22,578 bases of DNA from Bacillota bacterium (GCA_023393165.1 JAEWMJ010000028.1:1-22578); one strand, 5' to 3'; counted from the stretch's first letter, positions 8,201-15,485 are shown. Notes: generated from the letters alone by a model not told the origin. Made by a program: numbers and translations.

Positions 8201-9171
8201 CAGATTATTTTAATTTGGTAAGCATCACCCGGCGCCATATCCGCAGGTATCATCCAGTCGTAGCTGCCCGTACCGTCCAGGCCAGCCGGTACGCTTTCGG
8301 TAATCGTACTGAGCAATGCCCCGTCCCGCAAAAGCTCGATGCGGACGGTATCACCCAAATCCGCATCGCCGAAGCTCCAGGTGATTTTTTCACAGGAACC
8401 CGCCGTCAGGCTGCCGACCTCCGCGGGAACTGTCACCTTCAGCGGGTTTGTAATGGCAAACATTTCTCCGGTAACCGTGTATGCAAGATCCGCAAGAGAG
8501 GATATCCGGATTCTATAACCGTCTCCGGTCGTCAACCCTGCCGGCAGCTGCCATGTCAAGCGTCCGCTGCCGTCCTTTCCTATGGATGTACCGTCCGCGA
8601 TTGTAAGGACAGGCACATCGTCCTTTATCAGTTCAACCTTTACATCGCCGCCGGGATTTTCCGAAAATGTCCATTCGATCTCATGGCTCGTCTGAAGACT
8701 CCAGTCTGCTTCTCCAGAAGGCGAAGCTATGGCAATCAAAGCGCCCGGTTCCTTCTCTGCTGCAGGCGAAGGAGAGCTGACCGTAAATGTCTTGCTGACT
8801 GCGAAACGGCCGGTATCTGCCAATGAGGTAATTCTTACGGAATAGCACTCCCCGGGGGGTAAATCCCCCGGAACCGTCCAAACGAAGTTCCCATGCCCAT
8901 TTGCTTCCGTTACTGCACTATCTGCAATGCCGCGGCAAACCTCGCCGCCAGCTAAAAGCTCTATTTTGACCTCACTCCCCGGAGCTTCTCCAAGATTCCA
9001 GGCTATTTGCCGGCTGGTTCCCGCTTCCCAGATGTCTCCCTCCACTGGAGATGTCACCGCTATCGAATCGCTTTCTTCCGCCATTGCTGGGAAAGGAGTC
9101 AAACAGACAGCCATAACGACGGCCAATACGAAAACAGTGATTTTATAGCTCTTATTCTGCCGGATATGCAA
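5239..9171 (-). CDS. GLUG/InlB-repeat surface protein, frameshifted before its anchor
   Basis: An exported protein of 1310 residues up to its early stop. The signal peptide is residues 1-31 (PAMA cleavage). Four Kre9/KNH-like Ig domains span about 34-450. A region near 480-780 carries GLUG repeats ('GGLVGYN.G.I.NCY..GNV.G' pattern), probably a beta-helix. Three InlB B-repeat-like units span about 897-1122, and a Listeria-Bacteroides-type repeat (GYVFGGWHTEPNG) lies near 1120-1190, followed by a linker and stalk. The predicted start is TTG at 9171: AGAGGTGG precedes it by 6 nt, and the peptide from there aligns with the paralogue's N-terminus. An in-frame ATG at 9201 would place the ribosome-binding site inside the gene. 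The stop at 5239 cuts off the membrane anchor, which continues in the +1 frame, so the product as read would be secreted rather than anchored. Confidence 0.85.
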   Translation of the reverse strand: MHIRQNKSYKITVFVLAVVMAVCLTPFPAMAEESDSIAVTSPVEGDIWEAGTSRQIAWNLGEAPGSEVKIELLAGGEVCRGIADSAVTEANGHGNFVWTVPGDLPPGECYSVRITSLADTGRFAVSKTFTVSSPSPAAEKEPGALIAIASPSGEADWSLQTSHEIEWTFSENPGGDVKVELIKDDVPVLTIADGTSIGKDGSGRLTWQLPAGLTTGDGYRIRISSLADLAYTVTGEMFAITNPLKVTVPAEVGSLTAGSCEKITWSFGDADLGDTVRIELLRDGALLSTITESVPAGLDGTGSYDWMIPADMAPGDAYQIKIICNDYPDINALSGNLSFVQDDTGKKALNITSPYEGAVWAAGTDQSIEWNFTQDPGTNVKIELFNKDTAVLTIAENISIGTEGSGSFAWKVPEDLLPGGDYTIRISSIERSGHTAEGGLFTICGAALFKTDGIAALAAGSTGNWADAVTVTSLSGGGTALNPYLIQSAEDLAFMAKMVNSGNAAYGSAVYRLTACIDLSIHTWIPIGTYDDPFSGTFDGGGNTVSGLMIGLAGSPFAAECAGLFGFIDATAILADSTVATAAVYGTDPALNIGGLVGYNAGGLIENCYFTGNVAGYDETAYVGGLAGCNEGSITSCFSAGNVSGGNVACIGGLVGCNYGYILNSDAKCAVNGGAASYTGGFVGNNYSGVVFNCYAAGDVTGGSATADLASYTGGFAGYSYFSILNCYATGNVTGGDAVPGHKSLVGGFIGKNYGDVINCFAAGNVTGGAGATLGGFTGGNNSSSSFVRLINTYWNINAVQTVGGINRTADMLGNGESTGADLPCGLPESVMKGGVPAAGITYVCDDSEGTTTTGITQGAFIEALNGGIGALDTANTYMAWTWGGYPVFSADIAPTFYPVTVESEGNGTCSANHTIALAGEKVALSATPGSNYHFKEWRVISPSGLQISGNSFTMPAEAVTIKAVFEKNVPPAHEIIVENDGNGTGTASPATASPGETVTLQAVPKSGYHFKEWQVISPSGLQISGNSFTMPGEAVTVKAVFEKNVPPAHEIIVENDGNGTGTASPAIASPGETVTLQAIPKSGYHFKEWQVINPSGLQIAGNSFAMPGEAVNVKALFAQDTCIVTFSNDENTVYAAITVPTGSAVGSENWPADPVKSGYVFGGWHTEPNGSGMQFTSDSNVTTDIAVYAKWVQSSTDGGSSTGGDSGNNGGSVQMISNKGNNNADSMRNHKNEERQDKPGTSSVAASPVPTTMPSTAPFPWLGQNAELRPSLIEKDEDTGKITLILKLDTLPEGTAAIQLENGDIIQTE
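5819..6480 (-). repeat. 231-bp tandem repeats encoding InlB-type units
   Basis: Two nearly identical copies with a 231-bp period (about 5819-6049 and 6050-6279), plus a third diverged copy (about 6280-6480), lie in frame inside the GLUG/InlB-repeat gene. Each encodes one unit with the core GYHFKEWQVISPSGLQISGN. The two close copies differ at only scattered bases, which points to recent duplication or gene conversion. Their multiple of three keeps the frame if copy number changes. Confidence 0.8.
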
Positions 9172-9248
9172 CTTATACCACCTCTCGATTTTTTCTGTCA
9201 TTTCGCACTAGTGCTTCAATACATTAAAAGTCATAATGCGCTATCATT

Positions 9249-9291
9249 ATTCTACTATGACAATTTATGGACAGTAATGGTACTCAGGTAC
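9249..9291 (-). promoter_or_regulatory. Promoter and palindromic site of the GLUG/InlB-repeat gene
   Basis: The minus strand has TAGAAT (9249-9254) and, 17 bp away, a weak TTACTG (9272-9277). An interrupted palindrome GTACCTGAGTAC (9280-9291) ends 2 bp upstream. The block from ATTATTCTACTAT to the palindrome matches that of the LRR gene with identical spacing (34 bp), showing the promoter was duplicated along with the gene or is under shared selection. Transcription would start roughly 70 nt before the TTG start. Confidence 0.55.
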
Positions 9292-9301
9292 AGTTTTTTA
9301 G

Positions 9302-9339
9302 AAAAAAATACAGCTTATGCCATCTTGTGGCTAAGCTGT
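9302..9339 (-). terminator. Intrinsic terminator after the MalT-like regulator
   Basis: On the minus strand, ACAGCTTA (9332-9339) pairs with TAAGCTGT (9310-9317), with further GCCA/TGGC pairing inside, followed by seven T (complement of 9302-9308). It lies about 30 nt past the regulator's stop and just upstream of the next promoter. The outer arm resembles the terminator at 4896-4930. Confidence 0.8.
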
Positions 9340-9366
9340 CCCACCGTTTTATGGATAGAATGCTGG

Positions 9367-11931
9367 CTAGTCCGTCAGTCTCATCTCCCTGGATTTGATA
9401 ATGGCCTCAAGCCGGTTTTTTACTCCTAGTTTCTCAAATATCGAGGCGTTATGATGCTTCACTGTCCTTACTGTAATAAAGAGTTTTTCCGCAATCTCCT
9501 GATTTGAATTTTCGGCGACCAGAAGTTTCAGCACTTCCAATTCCCTTTTGCTGAGCAGGCTTTTGGCCGGTTCGCCCTCCTGCGGCAATTCACTTTTTTG
9601 CGTACCTGCGCTTTGTGCCCGGATATCCTCTTTTGCCAGCTTAAACAGATCCCTTGCATATTTCGTATATAAATCCGTTCCGGTGCTTTTTGCCCATGAC
9701 CTGTATTTTTCCAGAAGCCGAAGCATCGGCTGCCCTTCGTCAACAAAAGTACGCACATATCTATCCTCATGTCCGAGCGCAAGCGCCTTATGCAGCGCAA
9801 TCATGGCATTTGCCGCGTCTCCCTGAAGATCATAGCTGATAGCCGTTATGCATAATATTTCAATACAGCTCCCCAAACGGTTGTTTTTTTGTGCAAAATC
9901 CTCCAGTCTATTGAGGAGAATCAGCGAATCACCGGGCCTTCCTGTCAACACCAAATATCTTGCAAAAACAATATATTCAGATTCCCGTGGGGCAGAAAGG
10001 TTATCAAATATGCCAAGGCGGTCCGTTTCCATGTGTTTTGACAAACCTTTTGCGTCTCCCATAAAAGCATAAAGGCTTGCCTGAAACACTTCCAGAAAAT
10101 ACTGCCAAACGCTGCTGCCTTTCGCCAAAAGCTCCTTCCCTGATTCAACCATCCGGAAAGCTCCCACCATATCTCCCCTGGCTTTTTTTAGTTTGGCAAG
10201 CACAATAAAGCATGGAACAATGATTCCCGGATTATTCAGCCCGGTGATCCTTCCCATGTTTTTTACCAGCGTTGTATACACCCCTTTCAGATTGCCCTGC
10301 TCATACCGGCACTCCGCAAGCGTTACGGTAAAATAAACGGAAAAGTCCCCGAGAAACCTTGACAGATCTTCTAAAGTGTTGCTGTAAGTCTCATCCGCCA
10401 GATTGAGCTTCCCTTTGAATCCGTAAGCCGTGTTTAATAGTTTTGGCTCCCCCGCATTCATCTCTCCCACAAATATAGGTGTGTGCAGATCATATTTGGA
10501 TATCTTCTCAAAACAGGAAACAGCCCGGGGCGCATCCATACTGAAAACCGCCGCATTCGCGAAAGACATTGCGATATGCGCCTCCAGATAATCCCGCTGC
10601 TTTTTATCCAAGCCGTCTTTTATGCGGTTAAAGCATGCCTGGGCTTTATCAGCCCATAGCATGGCCTTTTCAATTTGATTTTCCATAGTCAGTATCCAGG
10701 AATAACCCGTGCAGGTTCTGACATCATTTTCACTGAGCGCTTCCGGCATACTTTCCAGCCACTGCCGCCATGTTTGGTATTCGCCGTTTTGCGTCATTGA
10801 AAGAAAAATGTCCCAAATAAGAGGAAATGCTTTTTCATATTCCTGCGCTTTTAAATAGCAATTGATAGCGTCGTGATGCATGCCGTTATCCTGATGCCAT
10901 TCCCCGGCAAGCTTATAGAGAGAACGCCGTACTGTTTCTTTTTCTGCTTCCAGTATGCCAAGTAAGAACTCCTGAAAAAGATGATGATATCTGAACCATT
11001 TATTCCCGCAGTCAAGAGGAATAACAAAACCATTGGATTCTGACAGCATCTTTAAAAGTTCTGCGCTTTTTCCGTTGCCTGTCACCTTGCTGCAAAGCGG
11101 ACCTGTAAGCTTGTCCAGAAAAGAGGTATGCACTAAAAAATCTTTTACTTCCTCGGGCCATTGTCTGAAGACCTCGTTGCTCAATAAAGTCTCAATGTAT
11201 CGGTCTTTTCCCGAGAAAGCGGTGACGGCCTCCTGTATACTACTACTCTCTCTGATAGAAAAAGAGGCGGTGATAAGCCCCGCCACCCATCCTTCCGTAT
11301 ACTTTTCGAGTACGGTAATCTGATCCTGCGTCAGATAAATGCCTCTTTGTATAAACATCTCGGCTATTTCGTGCGGATTAAAAGAAAGGTCCTTCCTTCC
11401 GATATTGACAGCCAATTCCCGCGAGCTTAGCAAAGAGAGCTCTCCCTCGGGCTCTTTCCGGCTCATTATGATAAGGGATAAAGTATGCGGCATGTATTTA
11501 ATAAAGTATGCCACGCTTTTCAAGATGATTTCGTTATTGATTAGATGGTAATCATCAAGTACAAGCACAATGTTTTCAGGGATTTGATTTAATCTGTTAA
11601 TTAACAAATCTGTTGTTATATTAGATGAAACAAGTTCTGAATTGATCTCGATTTCTTCCATTTTATGATTTTTAATGCAGCCCGCAATCGCAGCTATCAT
11701 ATATCTCCAGAACCTCACCGGATCGTTATCGGCAGCGTCAATGGAAAACCATGCATATTTTACTTCTTGTTGTACCAAAAAACTGGCGACGGCGGTCGTC
11801 TTGCCGTATCCTGCCGGTGCTGAAACAAGGAAAACCTTATAGTTTTGCAAAAGTTTGAGCTTCTTTTCTACTTTTTTTCTGCTAACTATATTCCTGGTTA
11901 TGATTGGTGCGCATAATTTTGTCTGAAGCAT
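9367..11931 (-). CDS. MalT-like LuxR-family transcriptional regulator (STAND ATPase)
   Basis: An 854-residue cytoplasmic regulator of the MalT/LAL class. The NTPase domain has a Walker A motif (APAGYGKTT, about 38-46) and Walker B (VLVLDD, about 122-127). A long helical middle of TPR-like character (about 350-760) is the usual inducer-sensing part. The C-terminus (about 790-851) is a LuxR helix-turn-helix (LSKRELEVLKLLV...NQEIAEKLFITVRTVKHH). Length is typical for MalT-like proteins (about 850-900). The start is ATG at 11931, with AGGAG 11 nt upstream. Proteins of this family bind ATP and an inducer, oligomerise and activate promoters. Its position directly upstream of two large surface-protein genes with matching palindromes suggests it controls them (inferred). 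Its own promoter lacks that palindrome. The inducer is unknown. Confidence 0.93.
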   Translation of the reverse strand: MLQTKLCAPIITRNIVSRKKVEKKLKLLQNYKVFLVSAPAGYGKTTAVASFLVQQEVKYAWFSIDAADNDPVRFWRYMIAAIAGCIKNHKMEEIEINSELVSSNITTDLLINRLNQIPENIVLVLDDYHLINNEIILKSVAYFIKYMPHTLSLIIMSRKEPEGELSLLSSRELAVNIGRKDLSFNPHEIAEMFIQRGIYLTQDQITVLEKYTEGWVAGLITASFSIRESSSIQEAVTAFSGKDRYIETLLSNEVFRQWPEEVKDFLVHTSFLDKLTGPLCSKVTGNGKSAELLKMLSESNGFVIPLDCGNKWFRYHHLFQEFLLGILEAEKETVRRSLYKLAGEWHQDNGMHHDAINCYLKAQEYEKAFPLIWDIFLSMTQNGEYQTWRQWLESMPEALSENDVRTCTGYSWILTMENQIEKAMLWADKAQACFNRIKDGLDKKQRDYLEAHIAMSFANAAVFSMDAPRAVSCFEKISKYDLHTPIFVGEMNAGEPKLLNTAYGFKGKLNLADETYSNTLEDLSRFLGDFSVYFTVTLAECRYEQGNLKGVYTTLVKNMGRITGLNNPGIIVPCFIVLAKLKKARGDMVGAFRMVESGKELLAKGSSVWQYFLEVFQASLYAFMGDAKGLSKHMETDRLGIFDNLSAPRESEYIVFARYLVLTGRPGDSLILLNRLEDFAQKNNRLGSCIEILCITAISYDLQGDAANAMIALHKALALGHEDRYVRTFVDEGQPMLRLLEKYRSWAKSTGTDLYTKYARDLFKLAKEDIRAQSAGTQKSELPQEGEPAKSLLSKRELEVLKLLVAENSNQEIAEKLFITVRTVKHHNASIFEKLGVKNRLEAIIKSREMRLTD

Positions 11932-12033
11932 GATATAGTAATCTCCTGCATAAACATTTTATCATTCAAAAATATAAATTTATAGAATTAATAAACGTTC
12001 ATTTTAATACATATATCGGAATTCTATATTTAT

Positions 12034-12062
12034 ATTTTATAATTATTGGGAAACTATGTCAA
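12034..12062 (-). promoter_or_regulatory. SigA-type promoter of the MalT-like regulator
   Basis: The minus strand has a consensus -35 TTGACA (12057-12062) and TAAAAT -10 (12034-12039) separated by 17 bp, about 100 nt before the ATG at 11931. The near-consensus hexamers suggest steady expression, in contrast to the weak -35 boxes of the two target-candidate promoters. Confidence 0.65.
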
Positions 12063-12310
12063 AATTTAAAATATAAACTGGTTGGCTTCTTCCAGATTAA
12101 CCTGACTTTTATATTGCTCAAAGTACAAATGTGCTAATAACTCTTAATAGACTCAAAAGGTATCCCAATGAAAAAAGGCAGAATTAGTTAGTCATTTATT
12201 AAATGTAGTATCACTTAAACAATTAGTCTTGATACTAGTATTTATGTTGTACTATTATCCAGCTGGAGTTATGAGTATCGTGATAACTTCATCGTTTTCC
12301 AATAAAGGTA
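12063..12310. other. Intergenic stretch without recognised feature
   Basis: This AT-rich stretch lies between the regulator promoter and the repeat block that begins at 12311. I see no open frame with a ribosome-binding site, no RNA gene and no clear hairpin. Confidence 0.5.
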
Positions 12311-12715
12311 GGCCGTAGGTTCAAACCGTATGAATTAAATTTAAGTATTAAAAAAGCCTTTATTCATTAAAGGCTTCAGGGTCTCGTTGTCTCCCGCTTC
12401 ATAATGGGTTCACACTTCGCGTTAGCATTATTATTAAGCTTGCGCTCGTGTTCACCTCATATTCAGCGAACTTTCGCCTCCCTTCGTCACGCTTCGGCGT
12501 GCGGTCGCTCCGGATTCCTATCCGGTTTAAATCCTAAACCTCTATGGTAGGGTTACGCTGCTGCGCAGCTTTCTCCCACTTCGCTATAGGTTCGCGCTTT
12601 AATCGGCAGAGCTCATTTGCGCTCACCTCATGCTCAGTGAATCCTGCGTTCGCTTCATCCGCCACTGGCGGCGCTCGCTCCGGATTCCTATCCGGTTCAA
12701 ACCCTACCTGGGGAG
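12311..12715 (+). repeat. tRNA-Asn-bounded intergenic element L1 (tandem dimer)
   Basis: The left boundary (12311-12327, GGCCGTAGGTTCAAACC) matches the tRNA-Asn T-arm, in plus orientation. The right boundary (12694-12715) is 22 nt identical to the tRNA T-arm and acceptor 3' strand. Between them are a terminator hairpin and two related units of about 150 bp. Shared marks are CTCCCACTTCGCTAT-type starts, 'CAGCGAA' and CTCCGGATTCCTATCCGG near each end. The first unit has a CACGC-TTCG-GCGTG hairpin; both have a CCGGAT/ATCCGG hairpin just before the T-arm sequence. I see no coding capacity with start signals. Element L2 has the same plan. Confidence 0.7.
12347..12376 (-). terminator. Terminator-like hairpin copied from the rrn 3' flank
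   Basis: AAGCCTTTA (12354-12362) pairs with TAAAGGCTT (12368-12376), and the minus strand continues with a T-run. Sequence and downstream flank (TTTAATAC... then a GTTTGAACCTAC copy) resemble the terminator after tRNA-Asn at 22337-22365. No gene on the minus strand obviously needs it here. Confidence 0.6.
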
Positions 12716-12815
12716 TACGTAGTGTTTACGTCCTCACGGTTAAAATAACCTTATAGGAATCGATTCTTCAACCGAAACAGTCCATTATCAAGATTTCAGG
12801 AAGATTAATACTTTA
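12711..12815 (+). repeat. Right module copy R2, fused directly to L1
   Basis: From GGGGAGTACGTAGTG onward the sequence matches copies R3 and R4 (TTTACGTCCTCACGGTTAAA, then CCTTATAGGAATC), weaker after about 12765. Here the T-arm copy runs straight into the module with no intervening hairpin, unlike at 14758-14809 and 18792-18846. It looks as if the hairpin and one palindrome arm were deleted. Confidence 0.65.
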
Positions 12816-13088
12816 TTGCTCCAATATCCTATACGTTTTCTTCAAATTAACACCGACGCTAATATATATTTAATATTTGATATTTACATATTTTCTTAGA
12901 TGAAAACATTAATTGAATTCAATGAAATTTATTTAATATTATCTTCCATATATTTATATTTAATGTTAAACTGAATATAAACAGTTAATTATAGTATCTT
13001 ATGGTTTATTTTAAGTGATTTTAAGATTTTAACAAAAAGTTTTTTATTAACTTCATTTTTATAAATAATTTTGGCAGGAGTTATAATT
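12816..13088 (+). other. AT-rich leader upstream of the lipoprotein gene
   Basis: This very AT-rich stretch has no recognised gene. A weak promoter candidate is TTAAAC (12966-12971) with TATAGT (12990-12995) 18 bp apart. The AGGAG at about 13076-13080 is the ribosome-binding site of the next gene. Confidence 0.35.
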
Positions 13089-14369
13089 ATGAAAAAAACA
13101 ATCCTATTGACTTTTATTTTACTATTAGTTATTGCAATTGTAAGCTGTTCCACGGCTAAGCAGGAGGCAACCGCCATAGAATCGGATGCCTCAACTTTAC
13201 CGGTAGTAAATACGGAAGAAGAAGCGAAAGCTGCGCCAACTGTATCACCGGTAAAACTAGATTTGAATGAAGAAGTTGGTTATATAAAGTATTCTGTTTC
13301 TTCAAAATGGAGAAAAGTTGTCTCGGATGATGAAAAATCGATATATTATTATTTTACAGATAAAAATTCTGACGGTTTTATCATGATTTATGACTCAAAA
13401 CTCCGCTTGACTGCAGCGGAAAGGAACGACAAAAGTACGATGATGCACTTATTGGAAACTTATGTCGATGGTATAAAAGGATCAGGCAAACAGGATTTTT
13501 CAACGGAGAATACAACAGTGGCAGATGAATACGCCATAAAATGCAAATATACGGAAACGATTGATAATAAAGCCTTTGTAATAACCACATATGCAATGGA
13601 AAGCAATGGCTACATTTACTCAATTGCGGCTTGGTCTTCGGAAAAATTCTTAAATGAATCTTCAACTGCGTTTCCATCCATAATAGATAGTATTATCAAA
13701 ATTGATGCGCCCCCCGACTTTCTTGATAACGAAGAAATAAAAACTCAGTTGCTGTCCTATTCCAAGTCGTTTAAATATGAAGAAATTATCGCTTTGGTTG
13801 ATTCATATTTAAAGGACAATAAAGTAGAAGATTCCGACACAGCTTATGTAATAAAAGCTGCTGCAGAAGCAGCTAGAGATACGCTCCCGGATTGTACCAT
13901 CAAAACAGACGATTTTAACGGGGAATCCATTTTATACGGTGGAGTGGATGATATATCTTCGGATGTCAATTTTGTTCCTTTTGTTGGTCCAGACAAAATG
14001 TATGTATTTGAACTTTATGCTAAAATCGGTTTCAAGCAATCCGACTGGCTTTTTTTTGAAAAAACAAGTATAAAAGTAGCAGATGATAATTTTATTACGG
14101 ATATTTATGGTTATAACTCTGTGACACGCGATGTATTATATGGAGGGACAATCCTTGAAGAAGCTGAAACGAAACTTACAGCGGAAAGCATAGAAAACAT
14201 ACTTAATGCGGAAAATCCAGTTATTAGATTTGAGGGCGAAGATGAAAAAGTACGCGATCATGAAATGACAGAAAGTGAACTTAATGCGCTTGACAATGTG
14301 TATAAAATTGCATCATGCAACAACCTGATAGAAAGAAGTATTGACGATTGGGAGGAGGCCAACCTCTAA
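13089..14369 (+). CDS. Lipoprotein of unknown function
   Basis: A 426-residue exported lipoprotein. The N-terminus is a short basic start and a hydrophobic stretch ending in the lipobox IVSC, with lipidated Cys at residue 20. A Thr/Ala/Glu-rich linker follows. Residues about 50-205 (GYIKYSVSSKWRK... YYYFTDKNSDGFIMIY) read like a PsbP/DUF1795-type alpha-beta domain, which is only a pattern impression. The C-terminal half is acidic and unrecognised. The start is ATG at 13089: AGGAG lies 8 nt upstream, and the in-frame TTG at 13071 has none. It is the only clear plus-strand gene apart from the IS fragment and stands alone between repeat blocks L1/R2 and L2/R3, so context gives no function. No clear terminator follows. 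Confidence 0.85.
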   Translation: MKKTILLTFILLLVIAIVSCSTAKQEATAIESDASTLPVVNTEEEAKAAPTVSPVKLDLNEEVGYIKYSVSSKWRKVVSDDEKSIYYYFTDKNSDGFIMIYDSKLRLTAAERNDKSTMMHLLETYVDGIKGSGKQDFSTENTTVADEYAIKCKYTETIDNKAFVITTYAMESNGYIYSIAAWSSEKFLNESSTAFPSIIDSIIKIDAPPDFLDNEEIKTQLLSYSKSFKYEEIIALVDSYLKDNKVEDSDTAYVIKAAAEAARDTLPDCTIKTDDFNGESILYGGVDDISSDVNFVPFVGPDKMYVFELYAKIGFKQSDWLFFEKTSIKVADDNFITDIYGYNSVTRDVLYGGTILEEAETKLTAESIENILNAENPVIRFEGEDEKVRDHEMTESELNALDNVYKIASCNNLIERSIDDWEEANL

Positions 14370-14407
14370 AGCGTACACATAATTAAATATCTGTGCCATA
14401 ATTTATT

Positions 14408-14758
14408 TTCAAACCCTACCTATACCTAAGGATAAGCACAAAAAAGACCCTTAATGAATCTGGTGGCACTGGCTCCCACTTCGCTATGAGCTTGCAGTTC
14501 AATCGACAGGGCTTATTCATGCTCGCCTCATATTCAGCGAACTTCCGTCTCCCTTCATCACGCTTTGGCGTGCGGTCGCTCCTCCCACTTCATTATGGCC
14601 TCCACTTCGCGTTAGCTATTCTTATATGAATCGCGCTTGTGATCGGCTAATATTCAGTGAGCTTCGCACTCCCTGCCGCTAGCCATAGATTCCTATGGCT
14701 TCGCTATCTGCTAAAAGGCAGCGGTCGTTCTCGCACCTATCCGGTTCAAACCCTACCT
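14408..14758 (+). repeat. tRNA-Asn-bounded intergenic element L2 (tandem dimer)
   Basis: It is bounded by TTCAAACCCTACCT at 14408-14421 and by GGTTCAAACCCTACCTG at 14743-14759, both plus-oriented T-arm copies. Inside are two diverged units of about 150 bp related to those of L1 (CTCCCACTTCGCTATGAG, CATATTCAGCGAACTT, CACGCTTTGGCGTGCGGTCGCTCC). A stretch from about 14680 to 14730 is unlike L1 and holds ATAGATTCCTAT and CTGCTAAAAGGCAG palindromes. Reading frames that cross it lack start signals. Confidence 0.65.
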
Positions 14759-14774
14759 GCCCTAAAGAAAAGTA

Positions 14775-14807
14775 TAAAAAACAACTGCTATAAGCAGTTG
14801 TTTTTTT
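14775..14807. terminator. Bidirectional terminator hairpin between L2 and R3
   Basis: A perfect 10-bp stem AACAACTGCT/AGCAGTTGTT (14780-14789 and 14793-14802) has an A-run on its left and T-run on its right, so it can act in both directions. It lies exactly between the plus T-arm copy and the minus tRNA 3'-end copy. Confidence 0.75.
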
Positions 14808-14808
14808 A

Positions 14809-14925
14809 TGGCTCCCCAGGTAGGGAGCACGTGGCGTTTACGTCCTCACGGTTAAAATAAACCTTATAGGAATCCATTTCCCAGCTCGAAGCAGTCTATA
14901 TTTAAATTTAAGGAAAGGTTTTATG
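14809..14925 (-). repeat. tRNA-Asn 3'-end-like repeat, right module copy R3
   Basis: 14809-14825 is identical to the tRNA-Asn 3' end read on the minus strand. The rest of the 115-bp module differs from R4 (18846-18960) at only a handful of positions, through GGAAAGGTTTT at its end. That degree of match indicates recent copying or selection. Confidence 0.8.
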
Positions 14926-15140
14926 TAATTAATACATTACAGATTTCTCTTGCCGTCGGCCTGCTGGACGTATTATCACCATGCGCTGCTGTGTCACCCT
15001 GTATCGCGTTTTAGCGGCAGACAGGGGGGACTGCACCTGGGGCAGTTGCAAAATCACTTGTTCTACCGTAATCACCGTTAACGTCCGAGTTTCGAACCAG
15101 ATCGCAAATCAACAATTTTCTCAGCACTGGCATTTTACGG
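14926..15140. other. GC-richer stretch without recognised gene
   Basis: Between R3 and the small gene at 15141 lies a stretch that is GC-richer than the flanking intergenic DNA, especially about 14950-15060. No frame has both a start with ribosome-binding site and a recognisable product. It may be remnant coding DNA, but I cannot assign it. No clear terminator for the toxin-immunity pair is visible in it. Confidence 0.4.
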
Positions 15141-15485
15141 CTATATATCTCCTTTTCTAATCATTTCACGTGCCACATCGTCCAGTACTTGAAAGTTGTG
15201 AAGAACGTTTTCTGGTTTGCTGCTTTCAAAACCGTCATAAATTATTTGAGTCGTCAGATCGTCAACCCACATATTTCCTTTTTGTGTTTTAATAGCGATG
15301 CCCAATATTGAACGATCATAAGTTAAGGTTACATCCACCCTACGATAGAGGCGTATGGGGTACTCAAATTCAGCGTAAGGAGAATTCAGTACCTTCACTT
15401 GACCGGCTTCACAATTACTTCCCCATATCTGGTTCGCCAACGCTCCGATCAACTCAATACTCTCCTCAGCATGCTTATCCAACAT
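15141..15485 (-). CDS. Small hypothetical protein, candidate immunity protein
   Basis: A 114-residue soluble protein without signal peptide or membrane segment; I do not recognise its family. Its ATG (15485) lies 11 nt inside the end of the upstream gene, in another frame, with AAAGGAGG 8 nt before it. The strong site embedded in the upstream coding end suggests coupled translation. A small, dedicated gene overlapping the 3' end of a long modular protein whose last domain is distinct is the usual layout of a polymorphic toxin and its immunity protein. The function is inferred from that layout alone. It could instead be an unrelated chaperone or hypothetical. Confidence 0.75.
   Translation of the reverse strand: MLDKHAEESIELIGALANQIWGSNCEAGQVKVLNSPYAEFEYPIRLYRRVDVTLTYDRSILGIAIKTQKGNMWVDDLTTQIIYDGFESSKPENVLHNFQVLDDVAREMIRKGDI

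Noticed and set aside
9172..9201. ATG start at 9201 for the GLUG/InlB-repeat gene
   Set aside because: The added ten residues would contain the AGAGGTGG ribosome-binding site, and the paralogue aligns from the TTG at 9171.
14743..14825. Additional tRNA genes at the repeat copies
   Set aside because: Only the T-arm and acceptor 3' strand are present; there is no matching 5' acceptor strand, D-arm or anticodon arm, so these are fragments.
14657..14860. Plus-strand frame of 67 codons crossing the L2/R3 repeats
   Set aside because: It runs across a terminator hairpin and tRNA-like repeats and has no start signals; it is a by-product of the repeats.
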